Below the pieces are notes generated by a model. The model had not been told where the DNA came from, did no database searches, and saw only the letters and a list, made by a program, of their open reading frames with translations. Below are positions 1-12,742 of a stretch of DNA of 64,000 nt, in pieces. The number at the start of each line of letters is the position of its first letter. Position 1 is the stretch's first letter. The stretch spans positions 248,001 through 312,000 of the forward strand of contig CALSRZ010000005.1 in assembly GCA_943788895.1 (NCBI GenBank), read 5' to 3'. The position numbers and the translations under genes were made by a program. This DNA comes from an uncultured Pseudomonadales bacterium (GTDB taxonomy: Bacteria > Pseudomonadota > Gammaproteobacteria > Pseudomonadales > Porticoccaceae).

Positions 1-192
1 ATTGCGACCGACAGCAGTGGGAACATTTTTCTTACCCACAACTAAACCCAATCGAGACACCTCAGTGTCATTAGGTTTAACCAGGAGTAGATGTTTGGGA
101 TGAGCAACCCGAAACGCATTATTATCAAAAACCTCTTTAAATTCAGAGGCTTTGAGTAAGCGTCGATCTTTACCGAAGGTTGCTCTGGGCAT
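1..192 (-). CDS. rnpA: Ribonuclease P protein component, 3' part cut by window edge
   Basis: Only the first 64 codons are inside the window; the gene runs off the left end. The protein is the small basic subunit that helps the RNase P RNA process the 5' ends of tRNAs. The visible N-terminus (MPRATFGKDRRLLKASEF, later VSRLGLVVGKKNVPTA) matches the RnpA start pattern of a basic lead-in followed by a conserved glycine-lysine-lysine stretch. The RNR motif would lie outside the window. It follows rpmH in the same direction with an 17-nt gap, the near-universal rpmH-rnpA pair. The start is the ATG at 192. Confidence 0.93.
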   Translation of the reverse strand, partial: MPRATFGKDRRLLKASEFKEVFDNNAFRVAHPKHLLLVKPNDTEVSRLGLVVGKKNVPTAVGRN

Positions 193-209
193 TAGTAGCC
201 CCTAATGTT

Positions 210-344
210 TTAGGCGGCTAAACGCTTACGGCCTTTGGCTCGACGACGGTTTATAACAGCACGGCCATTTTTAGTTGCCATACGAGATCTAAAACCATGA
301 GTGCGCTTACGCTTTAATACGCTTGGTTGAAATGTTCTTTTCAT
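210..344 (-). CDS. rpmH: 50S ribosomal protein L34
   Basis: A 44-residue, highly basic protein starting [18 protein letters not shown] and ending in the typical arginine/lysine-rich tail ([13 protein letters not shown]). Length and sequence match bacterial L34, a component of the large ribosomal subunit. It leads the leftward rpmH-rnpA unit. In many relatives dnaA and the origin lie next to rpmH; here the neighbour across the gap is mnmG, transcribed divergently. Confidence 0.98.
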   Translation of the reverse strand: MKRTFQPSVLKRKRTHGFRSRMATKNGRAVINRRRAKGRKRLAA

Positions 345-999
345 AACGTCAATTCCGAATAATGTCTACTGTACTCAGTCTGCTGTGCCACATTAAGGCA
401 GCTACAGATAACGAGTACCGTTCTAGGGCGCGGGAGTTTAATGAAAATCCCCTCCCAATTCAACGCTTTATTATAAATCTTTCACTTACTTTTAATTATT
501 AGCGGCGTTAATTTAAAGATATTTTTTAAATACAGCTTTATAACAATCAATTAACAGCTTATCCCCATAACTAATCACTTAAATAAGCCTAGACAGCTGA
601 TTCTGTGGGAAACCTCTGTATAAGCTGAATAATTATCCCCAGAAAAAACCGAGAAATCGCAATACGTTCAAAACGGCAAAATTCTGTACAATTTCAAACA
701 GAGTTGATACCAGCTTCCAGGATTTTTAACCACTGTTTTATACAGTCAAAAAAACCATCTAACCAATTGATTATTATACAAATTAATCTCTTATCCCCAT
801 TAGAGGGTCGCCCTAATAACAATAACAATAATCTCTATATACTATATATAAGTATATTTAGTTAATAAGTTAACTGTATATAAAGAGCCTCTAAAAAAAC
901 TGTCTCCAAACTAATTTCTAAAATAAGGTGGTTAAACTTTAATCAACCGCACGTATAATGGCGACCCTTAAATTTTAACGCTGTAGTAGCTGAAACCCT
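345..999. other. Candidate chromosomal replication origin (oriC) between rpmH and mnmG
   Basis: This 655-bp gap holds no credible gene. It is strongly AT-rich, especially at 770-910. Three identical 9-mers TTATCCCCA lie on the plus strand at 559-567, 633-641 and 791-799, each one base from the E. coli DnaA box TTATCCACA. Weaker one-mismatch relatives of TTWTNCACA lie at 604-612 (minus), 615-623 (minus) and 774-782 (plus). A run of AT repeats at 832-880 could serve as the unwinding element. Flanking genes diverge (rpmH leftward, mnmG rightward), as expected at an origin, and in E. coli oriC abuts mnmG. No perfect DnaA box and no GATC cluster was seen, so origin function is inferred. Confidence 0.6.
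932..959 (+). promoter_or_regulatory. Predicted promoter of mnmG-rsmG-parAB
   Basis: A perfect -10 hexamer TATAAT at 954-959 is preceded, after a 16-bp spacer, by TTAAAC at 932-937, a moderate match to TTGACA. Transcription would begin near 966, about 34 nt before the mnmG start codon. Confidence 0.6.
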
Positions 1000-2868
1000 A
1001 TGCTCTATTCAGAATCCTTTGATGTCATTGTTGTTGGCGGTGGCCATGCCGGTACAGAAGCCTGTTTGGCAGCTGCACGCATGGGCAGCCGAACCTTACT
1101 TTTGACCCACAATATTGAGACCCTGGGGCAAATGTCCTGCAACCCAGCAATTGGCGGTATCGGCAAAAGCCATCTGGTCAAAGAGATTGATGCGCTGGGT
1201 GGTGCTATGGCGCAGGCGACTGATCTCGGTGGTATCCAGTTTAGAGTTCTCAACTCGCGCAAAGGCCCAGCGGTTAGAGCAACTCGCGCCCAAGCAGACC
1301 GCGTTCGCTACAAAGCGGCGATTCTGTCTATGTTGCAAAATCAGAAAAATTTAACCATTTTCCAACAGTCCGTCGATGACCTAGTGATTGAAGGCGATCG
1401 TGTGACTGGTGTAGTTACCCAGATGGGACTTATTTTTTCAGCCAAGACTGTTGTGGTCACCGCTGGAACCTTTCTCGCCGGCAAGATCCATATCGGCATG
1501 CAGAATTACTCCGCAGGTCGCGCGGGAGATCCACCCTCGATCAATCTCTCCGAGCGCCTGAGATCATTACCGTTTAGAGTTGAGCGCTTAAAAACCGGAA
1601 CACCACCACGTATTGATGCCCGTTCAGTGGATTTCACTCACCTGCAAGAACAGTGGGGTGATAAGCCTGAGCCGGTAATGTCTTATTTGGGGTCTGTCGG
1701 ACAACATCCTAAGCAAACCTGTTGCTGGATTACCTATACCAATAAAACCACCCATGAGATTATCCATAAGGGGCTCGATCGATCGCCGCTCTACACTGGT
1801 GTAATCGACGGTGTTGGCCCCAGGTACTGCCCATCTATTGAAGATAAGATTGTGCGCTTTGCCGATAAGGATCAGCACCAGGTATTTATTGAACCTGAGG
1901 GCCTGGATACTTACGAGCTCTATCCAAATGGAATCTCCACCAGCCTGCCCTTTGATGTGCAGCTTGAACTGGTGCGCTCAATTCAGGGTTTTGAAAATGC
2001 CCATATAACCCGCCCGGGCTATGCGATTGAATATGATTATTTCAATCCTCAGGATCTTAAATACTCTCTTGAGACCAAAGCGATTAGCGGCCTGTTTTTT
2101 GCCGGCCAGATCAATGGCACTACAGGGTACGAAGAGGCTGCAGCTCAGGGGTTACTCGCTGGTACCAATGCTGCACTGCAGGTTCAGGATAAAGACAGTT
2201 GGTGTCCTGGCCGCGATACAGCCTATGCCGGTGTGTTAGTTGATGACCTTATTAGCATGGGAACTCAAGAACCCTACCGAATGTTTACCAGCCGCGCGGA
2301 ATATAGATTATTACTTCGCGAAGATAATGCCGATTTACGCCTGACTGAGAAAGGCCGTGAATTGGGCTTGGTCGATGAGAATCGCTGGCGCCAGTTTAGT
2401 GAAAAGCGTGAAGCGATTGAGATTGAGCAGCAGCGCTTGAAAGACACTTGGGTGCAGCCTGGCAGTGCTGTTGCGGAACAGCTGTCTGCGCATATCGAGA
2501 AAAAACTCTCCCGCGAATATTCGCTGTATGACCTGCTAAAGCGTCCTGAGCTGGATTATAAAATCCTCGGCGGCCTCTACCCTGAGATTAAAGTTGAGCA
2601 GAAGATTGCTGAGCAGGTAGAGATTGATGCCAAGTATTCAGGCTATATCAATCGCCAGCAGGATGAAGTTAACCGGCTTCAGCGCCATGAAAAAACCCGT
2701 ATTCCCGCGGACTTTGATTACCAGTCGATCAGCGGTCTATCCAACGAGATTAAGCAAAAGCTCAGCGAGGCAACCCCTGAAACTCTGGCTCGCGCCAGCA
2801 GAATTCCTGGTGTTACACCTGCAGCTATCTCATTGCTAATTGTGCAGTTGAAAAAACATGCCGCGTAA
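1000..2868 (+). CDS. mnmG: tRNA uridine-5-carboxymethylaminomethyl modification enzyme MnmG (GidA)
   Basis: A 622-residue FAD protein that, with MnmE, installs the carboxymethylaminomethyl group on wobble U34 of certain tRNAs. The N-terminus carries the dinucleotide-binding motif [11 protein letters not shown] (residues 11-21), followed by the family signature MSCNPAIGG with Cys47. KTGTPPRID near residue 200 and [10 protein letters not shown] further on are also GidA hallmarks. Full family length. It is the first gene right of the predicted origin and overlaps rsmG by 11 nt, the classic gidA-gidB pairing. The partner mnmE is not in the window. Confidence 0.98.
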   Translation: MLYSESFDVIVVGGGHAGTEACLAAARMGSRTLLLTHNIETLGQMSCNPAIGGIGKSHLVKEIDALGGAMAQATDLGGIQFRVLNSRKGPAVRATRAQADRVRYKAAILSMLQNQKNLTIFQQSVDDLVIEGDRVTGVVTQMGLIFSAKTVVVTAGTFLAGKIHIGMQNYSAGRAGDPPSINLSERLRSLPFRVERLKTGTPPRIDARSVDFTHLQEQWGDKPEPVMSYLGSVGQHPKQTCCWITYTNKTTHEIIHKGLDRSPLYTGVIDGVGPRYCPSIEDKIVRFADKDQHQVFIEPEGLDTYELYPNGISTSLPFDVQLELVRSIQGFENAHITRPGYAIEYDYFNPQDLKYSLETKAISGLFFAGQINGTTGYEEAAAQGLLAGTNAALQVQDKDSWCPGRDTAYAGVLVDDLISMGTQEPYRMFTSRAEYRLLLREDNADLRLTEKGRELGLVDENRWRQFSEKREAIEIEQQRLKDTWVQPGSAVAEQLSAHIEKKLSREYSLYDLLKRPELDYKILGGLYPEIKVEQKIAEQVEIDAKYSGYINRQQDEVNRLQRHEKTRIPADFDYQSISGLSNEIKQKLSEATPETLARASRIPGVTPAAISLLIVQLKKHAA

Positions 2869-3514
2869 TTTGCAATCTGAATCAGCCCTGCGAGCACAAC
2901 TCGAGAGTGGCATTGAAGAGCTGGGTATTGAGTGCAGTCCTCAGCAGGTAGATCAACTGATTGATTATGTCAGCCTGCTGATTACTTGGAACAGCGCCTA
3001 TAACCTGACAGCCATTCGCGATCCTGAGCAGATGATAGCCCTGCATATTCTCGATAGCTTAGCTATTCTGCCTTTTGTTACTGGCCAACATTTAATTGAT
3101 GTCGGCACCGGCCCCGGCTTGCCCGGTATACCGCTGGCGATTATGTGTCCGGAAAAAACCTTTAAGTTGCTCGACAGTAATGGCAAGAAAACCCGCTTCC
3201 TGTTTCACGCCCGCTGTCAGTTAAAACTGCAAAACCTGACCGAGATACAGTCCCGGGTTGAGCAATTTATCCCCGAGCAAACCTATGACACCGTGTTGAG
3301 CAGAGCCTTTACCTCAGCGGCTGAGATGGTTGATAAGTGCAAACACTTGCTCAGTCCTGATGGGCGCTTTTTGGCAATGAAGGGAAAATTTCCGCAATCG
3401 GAGTTGAGCCTGCTGGAGAAAGACTATAAGGTCGATGTTTCGCATCGCTTAACGGTGCCCGGTGTCGAAGGTGAAAGACACCTGATTGAAATCAGTAAAA
3501 CTCAGTTAGCGTAG
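2858..3514 (+). CDS. rsmG: 16S rRNA (guanine527-N7)-methyltransferase RsmG (GidB)
   Basis: A 218-residue SAM-dependent methyltransferase that makes m7G527 in 16S rRNA. The SAM-binding glycine loop is [10 protein letters not shown] (residues 81-90), followed by the acidic-strand region [13 protein letters not shown], both diagnostic of RsmG. The start codon lies inside the end of mnmG, giving translationally coupled genes. parA follows after 15 nt, so mnmG, rsmG, parA and parB are probably one transcript. Confidence 0.97.
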   Translation: MPRNLQSESALRAQLESGIEELGIECSPQQVDQLIDYVSLLITWNSAYNLTAIRDPEQMIALHILDSLAILPFVTGQHLIDVGTGPGLPGIPLAIMCPEKTFKLLDSNGKKTRFLFHARCQLKLQNLTEIQSRVEQFIPEQTYDTVLSRAFTSAAEMVDKCKHLLSPDGRFLAMKGKFPQSELSLLEKDYKVDVSHRLTVPGVEGERHLIEISKTQLA

Positions 3515-3529
3515 AAAAAGGTCAGAGCA

Positions 3530-4333
3530 TTGTCGCGAATCATCTCAATAGCCAATCAAAAAGGTGGTGTAGGTAAAACTACCACCAGTGTCAATTTGGC
3601 CGCTTCACTGGCAGCATACAAGCAGCGAGTCCTGTTGATTGATTTGGATCCCCAGGGTAATGCCACCATGGGTGCCGGAATTGATAAGCACCAATGCAAG
3701 ACCTCGGTTTACGATGTGCTGACAGAAAAAGAAAATATTAAACAGGTTATCGTAAGCTGTGACAGGGCTAAGATTCATCTCTTGCCGGCCAATGGTGATC
3801 TGGTGGCTGCCGAAGTTGAGTTAATGCAGGAGATTGGTCGCGAGACACGACTGCGTCATGCACTGGATTTGGTTGGCGATGATTACGACTATGTGATTAT
3901 TGACTGCCCTCCCTCCCTGAATATGCTCACGGTTAATGCGCTGGTCGCCAGCGACAGTGTGATTATTCCAATGCAGTGTGAGTACTATGCACTTGAAGGG
4001 CTTTCCGCGTTAAATAACACGATCAAACAGATCGCCAAGCTGATTAACCCAAAGCTGAAGATCGAAGGCATTCTGCGCACCATGTACGATCCGCGCAGCA
4101 GTTTGACCAATGCCGTATCAGCGCAGTTGCGCAAATATTTTGGCAGCCGTGTCTACCGCGTTAGTATTCCGCGCAATGTCAGGCTTGCGGAAGCCCCTAG
4201 TCATGGGTTGCCGGCATTGTTGTACGATAGAAACTCAAAAGGTTCAGTCGCCTACCTGGCGTTGGCTGGAGAAATCCTCCGCCAGTCCAAACAGAAGAGT
4301 GATGAGTCAAAACAAGCAGATGCAGGACAGTAA
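3530..4333 (+). CDS. parA: Chromosome-partitioning ATPase ParA (Soj)
   Basis: A 267-residue ParA/MinD-type ATPase. The deviant Walker A motif KGGVGKTTTS lies at residues 11-20, with the signature lysine at 11 and the P-loop lysine at 16. DLDPQGNAT and DCPPSLNML are the following conserved motifs. With ParB it segregates the origin region after replication. The start is a TTG at 3530 preceded by an AAGG-containing ribosome-binding site; no ATG lies close enough to the conserved N-terminus. parB begins 3 nt after its stop. Confidence 0.97.
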   Translation: MSRIISIANQKGGVGKTTTSVNLAASLAAYKQRVLLIDLDPQGNATMGAGIDKHQCKTSVYDVLTEKENIKQVIVSCDRAKIHLLPANGDLVAAEVELMQEIGRETRLRHALDLVGDDYDYVIIDCPPSLNMLTVNALVASDSVIIPMQCEYYALEGLSALNNTIKQIAKLINPKLKIEGILRTMYDPRSSLTNAVSAQLRKYFGSRVYRVSIPRNVRLAEAPSHGLPALLYDRNSKGSVAYLALAGEILRQSKQKSDESKQADAGQ

Positions 4334-4336
4334 ACG

Positions 4337-5221
4337 ATGAACGCAAAACGACAGAGCCTCGGCAAAGGGTTGGATGCATTACTGGGAATGGAGTCAGAAG
4401 CTGATCTCGATAACCTGGAATCCTCAGATATCCAATCAAATGAGGGTCAGTTGCGCGAGCTTGCTGTTGAATTTTTACAGCGCGGAAAATATCAGCCGCG
4501 CCGCGATATCAATGCTGAAGCGCTTGAAGAGCTGGCCAGCTCGATTCGCACTCAAGGCGTTATGCAGCCGTTGGTGGTCAGGCAGGTCGATGCTGAAAAG
4601 TATGAAATTATTGCCGGTGAACGCCGCTGGCGGGCCGCGCAGCAAGCTGGTTTGGAGGTGGTGCCGGTTATTGTTCGTGAAGTTTCCGATGAAGCGGCTA
4701 TTGCCATGGCGCTTATCGAAAATATCCAGCGTGAAGATTTAAATGCCATGGAAGAGAGTCTGGCCCTGTTGCGTCTTCAGAACGAGTTTCAGTTAACTCA
4801 GCAGCAGGTCGCTGATGCAGTCGGCAAGTCGCGCTCTGCGGTGACCAACCTGATGAGACTTGCCAGTCTCGAGCCAGAAGTTCAGCAGCTGTTGGAGCGT
4901 GGTGATCTTGAACTAGGCCATGCAAAATGTCTCTTGGCGCTTGAAGGTGCGAAGCAAATTAACGCCGCGAGAACGGTTGCCGGTGTCAATATGACTGTGC
5001 GTCAAACTGAGGCGCTGGTTAAAAAGCTGCAATCTGCCGATAATACTAAACCGACCCCTGAAGCCTCAAACAGTCCAGATATCAAGCATCTGGAAGACCA
5101 GATATCTGAAAAAATTGGCGCGCCGGTGCAGATTCAACACAGCGCCAAAGGCAAGGGTAAGCTGATTTTCAAATATAATAGCGTCGATGAACTGGACGGT
5201 ATTCTCGCCCACCTAAAATAA
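4337..5221 (+). CDS. parB: Chromosome-partitioning protein ParB (Spo0J)
   Basis: A 294-residue DNA-binding CTPase that loads at parS sites and works with ParA. The N-terminus has the family-typical RQSLGKGLDALLG. The ParB/sulfiredoxin-type nucleotide domain contains IAGERRWRAAQ near residues 92-102 and ENIQREDLNAMEE. The helix-turn-helix (LTQQQVADAVGKSRSAVTN) is near residues 153-171. The C-terminal dimerisation region ends at the stop. I did not find a convincing parS palindrome by eye in this window. Confidence 0.97.
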   Translation: MNAKRQSLGKGLDALLGMESEADLDNLESSDIQSNEGQLRELAVEFLQRGKYQPRRDINAEALEELASSIRTQGVMQPLVVRQVDAEKYEIIAGERRWRAAQQAGLEVVPVIVREVSDEAAIAMALIENIQREDLNAMEESLALLRLQNEFQLTQQQVADAVGKSRSAVTNLMRLASLEPEVQQLLERGDLELGHAKCLLALEGAKQINAARTVAGVNMTVRQTEALVKKLQSADNTKPTPEASNSPDIKHLEDQISEKIGAPVQIQHSAKGKGKLIFKYNSVDELDGILAHLK

Positions 5222-5291
5222 CTGCCAAGTCACTATTTTTAAAGCGAATTTTGCGGCGAAAAAATTTCCGCGATATAGGTCGTTTAGCGTG

Positions 5292-5320
5292 TTGAATATC
5301 AACAGTACTATCCCTATAAT
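5292..5320 (+). promoter_or_regulatory. Predicted promoter of the atp operon
   Basis: TTGAAT at 5292-5297, a 17-bp spacer and a perfect TATAAT at 5315-5320 form a strong sigma70-type promoter. The predicted start point is about 60 nt upstream of atpI, in the 164-bp gap after parB. Confidence 0.75.
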
Positions 5321-5385
5321 GCGCACCCGCCGGACACAGGTCCAAAATTTGTCTGGCAGGGCCGGAGAAAAGGTGTCGACCACGC

Positions 5386-5757
5386 ATGACGACCATTTCA
5401 TTACCACCAGTTAAAAGAGTTGCGCTCTACCAGCTAGCCTTTTTGCTACCTGTCTGCGGCGTTCTTTTGGTCTGGAGTTCCGTGTTAGCTTATTCTGTTT
5501 TGATTGGCGGATTGATCCAAATTTGCCCGCAGGCCTGGTTTACACGACAAGCGTTTAGATACGCCGGCGCGAGAAAAGTACAGTCCATTGTGCGAGCAAT
5601 GCACTGGGGAGAGACGGGAAAGATTGTTTTAACCACCGTGTTATTTACAGTCAGCTTTGTAATGGTAAAGCCACTTTATGCAGGCGCCCTGTTCGCTTCC
5701 TTTGTAGTAATGATTTTGGTGCAGTATTTCGCAGTAATCATATTACTGAAACACTGA
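5386..5757 (+). CDS. atpI: ATP synthase assembly/ion-channel accessory protein AtpI
   Basis: A 123-residue, very hydrophobic protein with about four membrane segments, in the atpI position ahead of atpB. AtpI proteins help assemble the c-ring and may conduct Mg2+; sequence conservation is low and the call rests largely on position, size and topology. The first gene of the operon, 65 nt after the predicted -10 box. atpB follows after 40 nt. Confidence 0.85.
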   Translation: MTTISLPPVKRVALYQLAFLLPVCGVLLVWSSVLAYSVLIGGLIQICPQAWFTRQAFRYAGARKVQSIVRAMHWGETGKIVLTTVLFTVSFVMVKPLYAGALFASFVVMILVQYFAVIILLKH

Positions 5758-5794
5758 CACCGTATAAGTTAACGACCTAACTAGTTGAGAGTGA

Positions 5795-6865
<1,071 letters not shown>

Positions 6866-6867
6866 AT

Positions 6868-7145
<278 letters not shown>

Positions 7146-7217
7146 CAATTGAGTAGAAGAGTTCTAGCAAAGTTTTTGCTGGAAATTTTTTAATCCACTC
7201 CTTAATGAGGTGATGGC

Positions 7218-7688
7218 GTGAATATTAATCTAACGCTTTTTGGTCAGATGGTAACCTTTGCATTCTTTGTGTGGTTTTGCATGAAGTTTGTTTGGCCAGT
7301 CATTATTGACTCAATGGAAGAGCGACAGAAGAAAATCGCCGATGGTCTTGATGCGGCTGATCGCGCACTGCGGGATCTTGAGCTGGCTCAGAGCAAAGCG
7401 ACTGACCAGATGAAAGATGCCAAGCAGGAAGCGGCAGGTATTATTGATCAAGCCAACAAGCGCGCTGGTCAGATTGTTGATGAAGCAAAAAATCAAGCTC
7501 GAACTGAAGGTGACCGCATAAAAGTGGCCGCTGAAGCCGAGATTGAACAGGAAATGAATCGTGCTAAAGAAGAGTTGCGTGCCTCCGTGGCAGGTCTAGC
7601 TCTCGCTGGTGCAGAGAAAGTTCTTGAAGCTTCAATCGATGAAAAAGCCAATCGCACGCTGGTTGATAAATTAGCAGCGCAGCTGTAA
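7218..7688 (+). CDS. atpF: ATP synthase F0 subunit b
   Basis: A 156-residue stator protein: one N-terminal membrane helix ([22 protein letters not shown]), then a long charged helix rich in Ala, Glu, Lys and Asp that forms the peripheral stalk. Length equals that of the E. coli b subunit. The start is GTG at 7218, preceded by a GAGGTGA ribosome-binding site; the ATG just upstream is immediately followed by a stop in its frame. atpH follows after 12 nt. Confidence 0.97.
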   Translation: MNINLTLFGQMVTFAFFVWFCMKFVWPVIIDSMEERQKKIADGLDAADRALRDLELAQSKATDQMKDAKQEAAGIIDQANKRAGQIVDEAKNQARTEGDRIKVAAEAEIEQEMNRAKEELRASVAGLALAGAEKVLEASIDEKANRTLVDKLAAQL

Positions 7689-7700
7689 CCGAGGTTAATC

Positions 7701-8237
7701 ATGGCAGAATTGAGCACATTAGCCCGACCCTATGCCAAGGCAGCATTTGAATACGCTGCCCAGGCGGGTGAGCTGCAGAGCTGGTCGGACAGCTTGGCTA
7801 CTGCGGGATCTGTTGCACAACAGCCCAATGTCGTTAAGTTGTTGAGTTCGCCCAGCGTCACTGCACAACAGCAGGCAACTGCGTTGATTGAGATCTGTGG
7901 TGATGCGCTCGACGAAAGAGGTCAAAACTTTTTGACCGTTCTGTCGGAGAACCACCGGTTACAACTGTTGCCGGAGATTTCTCTCCAGTTCGATGTATTA
8001 AAAGCCAATCGTGAAAAAGCGGTTGATGTCGAGTTGGTAGCAGCACATGAGTTAGATGCGGAACAGCAGCAGAAACTCAGTGATGCATTGAGCGCAAAGC
8101 TAGAACGTAAAGTAAACATGCAGGTTAGTTTAGATAAGAACCTGCTGGGTGGTGCGGTAATACGTGCCGGAGACCTCGTTATTGACGGGTCTATTCGTGG
8201 CCGATTGGCCAAACTCGCTGAGTCATTACACTCCTAA
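7701..8237 (+). CDS. atpH: ATP synthase F1 subunit delta
   Basis: A 178-residue protein linking the peripheral stalk to the alpha3beta3 head. The N-terminal LARPYAKAAFEYA and C-terminal GGAVIRAGDLVIDGSIRGRL are the two family signatures. Normal length. It lies between atpF and atpA with 12- and 17-nt gaps. Confidence 0.97.
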   Translation: MAELSTLARPYAKAAFEYAAQAGELQSWSDSLATAGSVAQQPNVVKLLSSPSVTAQQQATALIEICGDALDERGQNFLTVLSENHRLQLLPEISLQFDVLKANREKAVDVELVAAHELDAEQQQKLSDALSAKLERKVNMQVSLDKNLLGGAVIRAGDLVIDGSIRGRLAKLAESLHS

Positions 8238-8254
8238 GGATTTGAGGCCTAAGC

Positions 8255-9799
8255 ATGCAGCAACTGAATCCATCAGAAATTAGCGAAATTATTAAGGGTC
8301 GTATCGACAACCTTAATGTTTCGTCAGAAGCCCAAAATGAGGGCACCATTGTATCCGTATCCGACGGTATCATTCGTATTCACGGTCTAGCCGACGTGAT
8401 GTACGGTGAAATGATCGAGTTCGACGGCGGTGTTTACGGTATGGCACTTAACCTCGAGCGCGACTCTGTCGGCGCCGTGGTACTGGGTGACTACCAGACA
8501 CTCGCAGAGGGCCAAAAAGCCCGCTGTACCGGCCGCGTACTTGAAGTACCTGTAGGTCCTGAACTTGAAGGCCGTGTTGTCGACGCACTGGGTAACCCCA
8601 TCGACGGCAAAGGTCCTATCAATGCGGCGATCACCGATCCACTTGAAAAAGTGGCACCTGGTGTAATCGATCGTCAGTCAGTAGATCAGCCAGTACAGAT
8701 TGGTTTAAAAGCAATTGATGCCATGGTGCCGATTGGTCGTGGTCAGCGCGAGCTGGTTATTGGCGATCGCCAGATTGGTAAATCAGCTATTGCCGTTGAT
8801 GCGATCATCAACCAGAAAGGTTCTGGTATTAAGTGTATCTATGTGGCGATTGGTCAGAAAGCGTCTTCTGTAGCTGCGGTAGTTCGCAAGCTCGAAGAGC
8901 ATGGTGCCATGGAACACACTATCGTGGTAGCGGCTACCGCATCCGATCCTGCAGCTATGCAGTATCTTGCACCCTTCGCTGGTTGCACCATGGGTGAGTA
9001 CTACCGTGACCGCGGTCAAGACGCACTGATTATCTATGATGATTTAACCAAGCAAGCTTGGGCATACCGTCAGATCTCTCTGCTCTTGAAGCGTCCTCCA
9101 GGTCGTGAAGCCTACCCTGGTGATGTATTCTATTTGCACTCCCGCCTGCTAGAGCGTGCGGCCCGTGTAAACGCGGATTACGTTGAAAAGTTCACCAACG
9201 GTGAAGTAAAAGGCCAGACCGGTTCATTGACTGCATTGCCAGTGATTGAAACTCAGGCTGGTGACGTATCTGCATTCGTACCAACCAACGTGATTTCGAT
9301 TACCGATGGTCAGATCTTCCTTGAAGCTGACATGTTTAACGCCGGCGTACGTCCAGCGATGAACGCAGGTGTATCTGTATCTCGTGTAGGTGGTGCGGCA
9401 CAGACTAAGATCATTAAGAAACTGTCCGGTGGTATTCGTACCGCACTGGCACAGTATCGTGAACTGGCGGCATTCTCGCAGTTTGCCTCGGATCTAGATG
9501 ACGCCACCAAGGCTCAGCTCGATCACGGTGAGCGCGTTACCGAACTGATGAAGCAGAAGCAGTACTCACCGCAGAGCATCGCGGAAATGGGTCTGATGAT
9601 TTATGCAGCGGATAACGGCTTCTTGCAAGACGTTGAAGTGAACAAGATCGGTGATTTTGAATCCTCCGTGCTCTCTTACATGAAGGCCGAGCACAGTGAT
9701 CTGATGGATCAAATCAATCAGTCAGGCGATTACAACGACGATATAGCTGCTGGCTTTAAAGCTGCGCTAGAAAAGTTTGTTGCAACTCAAACCTGGTAA
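8255..9799 (+). CDS. atpA: ATP synthase F1 subunit alpha
   Basis: A 514-residue non-catalytic nucleotide-binding subunit. The P-loop is GDRQIGKSA (170-178); E. coli has GDRQTGKTA, so both threonines differ (Ile and Ser), though the Walker A consensus is kept. [17 protein letters not shown] and the alpha signature [22 protein letters not shown] follow. Full length and intact. It sits in canonical order between atpH and atpG. Confidence 0.99.
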   Translation: MQQLNPSEISEIIKGRIDNLNVSSEAQNEGTIVSVSDGIIRIHGLADVMYGEMIEFDGGVYGMALNLERDSVGAVVLGDYQTLAEGQKARCTGRVLEVPVGPELEGRVVDALGNPIDGKGPINAAITDPLEKVAPGVIDRQSVDQPVQIGLKAIDAMVPIGRGQRELVIGDRQIGKSAIAVDAIINQKGSGIKCIYVAIGQKASSVAAVVRKLEEHGAMEHTIVVAATASDPAAMQYLAPFAGCTMGEYYRDRGQDALIIYDDLTKQAWAYRQISLLLKRPPGREAYPGDVFYLHSRLLERAARVNADYVEKFTNGEVKGQTGSLTALPVIETQAGDVSAFVPTNVISITDGQIFLEADMFNAGVRPAMNAGVSVSRVGGAAQTKIIKKLSGGIRTALAQYRELAAFSQFASDLDDATKAQLDHGERVTELMKQKQYSPQSIAEMGLMIYAADNGFLQDVEVNKIGDFESSVLSYMKAEHSDLMDQINQSGDYNDDIAAGFKAALEKFVATQTW

Positions 9800-9822
9800 G
9801 TCACTGTAGGCAGGCATAAGAA

Positions 9823-10683
9823 ATGGCAATCGGAAAAGAAGTAAGAACCAAAATTGCTAGTATTGGCAGCACGCAAAAAATCACCAGAGCCATGGAAATG
9901 GTTGCTGCGAGTAAGATGCGTCGTGCCCAGGATCGAATGGCATTGGGTAAGCCCTATGCCCTTCGTATCCGTGATGTGGTCAGCCATATCGCCAATGCAG
10001 TCTCTGAGTACAAGCACCAGTATCTGGAGCAACGCGAGCTTAAGCGCGTCGGCTTTATCGTGATCTCAACAGATCGCGGTCTCTGTGGTGGTCTCAATAT
10101 CAACCTGTTTAAAGCCGCTCTGAAATCTATGAAAGAGCTGTCTGATCAGGGCGTTGAAATTGAGATCTGTGCAGTGGGCAACAAAGCGGGCGGATTCTTT
10201 AACAGCGTCGGCGGCAATATAGTCGCGGCAGTTAAGGATCTCGGTGATGAGCCCAGCGCACATGATCTGATTGGTGGCGTTAAGGTGATGTTGGATGCCT
10301 ATGAAGAGGGTCGTATCGACCAGCTTTTAGTGGTCAACAATGTGTTTGTAAACACCATGACCCAGCAGCCAGCGGTTGAGCAGCTGTTACCTCTAAAGCC
10401 AAGTACAGACGAAAAACTTTCACACCATTGGGATTATATCTATGAGCCCGATGCCAAGGATTTGCTTGATGGACTTCTGGTTCGCTATATCGAATCTCAG
10501 GTTTATCAGGGTGTGGTAGAAAACAAAGCTTGTGAGCAAGCCGCGCGAATGCTGGCGATGAAGAACGCCACCGACAATGCCGGTGAAATGATCGACGAAT
10601 TGCAACTGCTTTATAACAAGGCCCGTCAGGCAGCGATTACCCAAGAGCTGTCAGAAATTGTAAGTGGCGCAGCCGCCGTATAA
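9823..10683 (+). CDS. atpG: ATP synthase F1 subunit gamma
   Basis: A 286-residue central-stalk subunit. The N-terminal helix has [20 protein letters not shown], and the C-terminal helix has [20 protein letters not shown] followed by [13 protein letters not shown]. These are the two halves of the rotating coiled coil. [11 protein letters not shown] is the conserved central motif. Length matches E. coli (287). Confidence 0.98.
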   Translation: MAIGKEVRTKIASIGSTQKITRAMEMVAASKMRRAQDRMALGKPYALRIRDVVSHIANAVSEYKHQYLEQRELKRVGFIVISTDRGLCGGLNINLFKAALKSMKELSDQGVEIEICAVGNKAGGFFNSVGGNIVAAVKDLGDEPSAHDLIGGVKVMLDAYEEGRIDQLLVVNNVFVNTMTQQPAVEQLLPLKPSTDEKLSHHWDYIYEPDAKDLLDGLLVRYIESQVYQGVVENKACEQAARMLAMKNATDNAGEMIDELQLLYNKARQAAITQELSEIVSGAAAV

Positions 10684-12123
<1,440 letters not shown>

Positions 12124-12148
12124 TCTGGGATAAGCAGGCGCTATAATT

Positions 12149-12574
12149 ATGGCTATGACAGTTCATTGCGACATCGTAAGTGCAGACGAATCAATCTTTT
12201 CCGGATTGATTGAGATGGTGGTTGCCACAGGTTCTCTTGGAGAGCTTGGTGTAACCGCTGGTCACGCCCCACTGCTCAGCGATCTTAAGCCTGGCCCAGT
12301 CAGGCTTATCAAGCAGAATGGTGAAGAAGAGATCTACTACCTCTCCGGTGGCTACCTCGAAGTACAGCCAAATATGGTTTCCATCTTGGCAGATACAGCG
12401 GTGCGTGCTGGTGATATCGACGAAGCTGCAGCAGCTGAAGCGGTAAAAGATGCAGAGCAGGCAATTGCCAACCAGACGGGTGAGATAGAGTACTCAAAAG
12501 CCGCGGCAATGTTGGCAGAAGCATCTGCACAGCTTAAAACCGTTGCGCAGTTACGTAAAAAGCTCGGTGGCTAA
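12149..12574 (+). CDS. atpC: ATP synthase F1 subunit epsilon
   Basis: A 141-residue subunit with an N-terminal beta-sandwich ([34 protein letters not shown]) and a C-terminal helical hairpin that can inhibit ATP hydrolysis. It is the last gene of the operon and is followed by a hairpin terminator. Confidence 0.97.
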   Translation: MAMTVHCDIVSADESIFSGLIEMVVATGSLGELGVTAGHAPLLSDLKPGPVRLIKQNGEEEIYYLSGGYLEVQPNMVSILADTAVRAGDIDEAAAAEAVKDAEQAIANQTGEIEYSKAAAMLAEASAQLKTVAQLRKKLGG

Positions 12575-12592
12575 TTAATAGTCATTTGAGTG

Positions 12593-12624
12593 TAAAAAGG
12601 GGTGGCTATGCCGCCCTTTTTTTT
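12593..12624 (+). terminator. Rho-independent terminator of the atp operon
   Basis: AAAAAGGGGTGGC, loop TAT, then GCCGCCC and a run of eight T form a GC-rich stem with one bulge and a T tract, about 20 nt after the atpC stop. Confidence 0.85.
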
Positions 12625-12742
12625 CAGCTGGAAAAACCTCAGTAGGAAGGCGTTGTTCCAGGATGGCTTGTACTGACAACCTTTTGACAGTACCGTTAGC
12701 CTGCAAATTTTACTAATAAACAGTAAATCGGACCGATAATCG

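Noticed and set aside
8235-8246. CTAAGGATTTG before atpA as a copy of the 32.9-kb repeat
   Set aside because: Only 11 bases match, centred on the AAGGA ribosome-binding site; chance is the simpler explanation.
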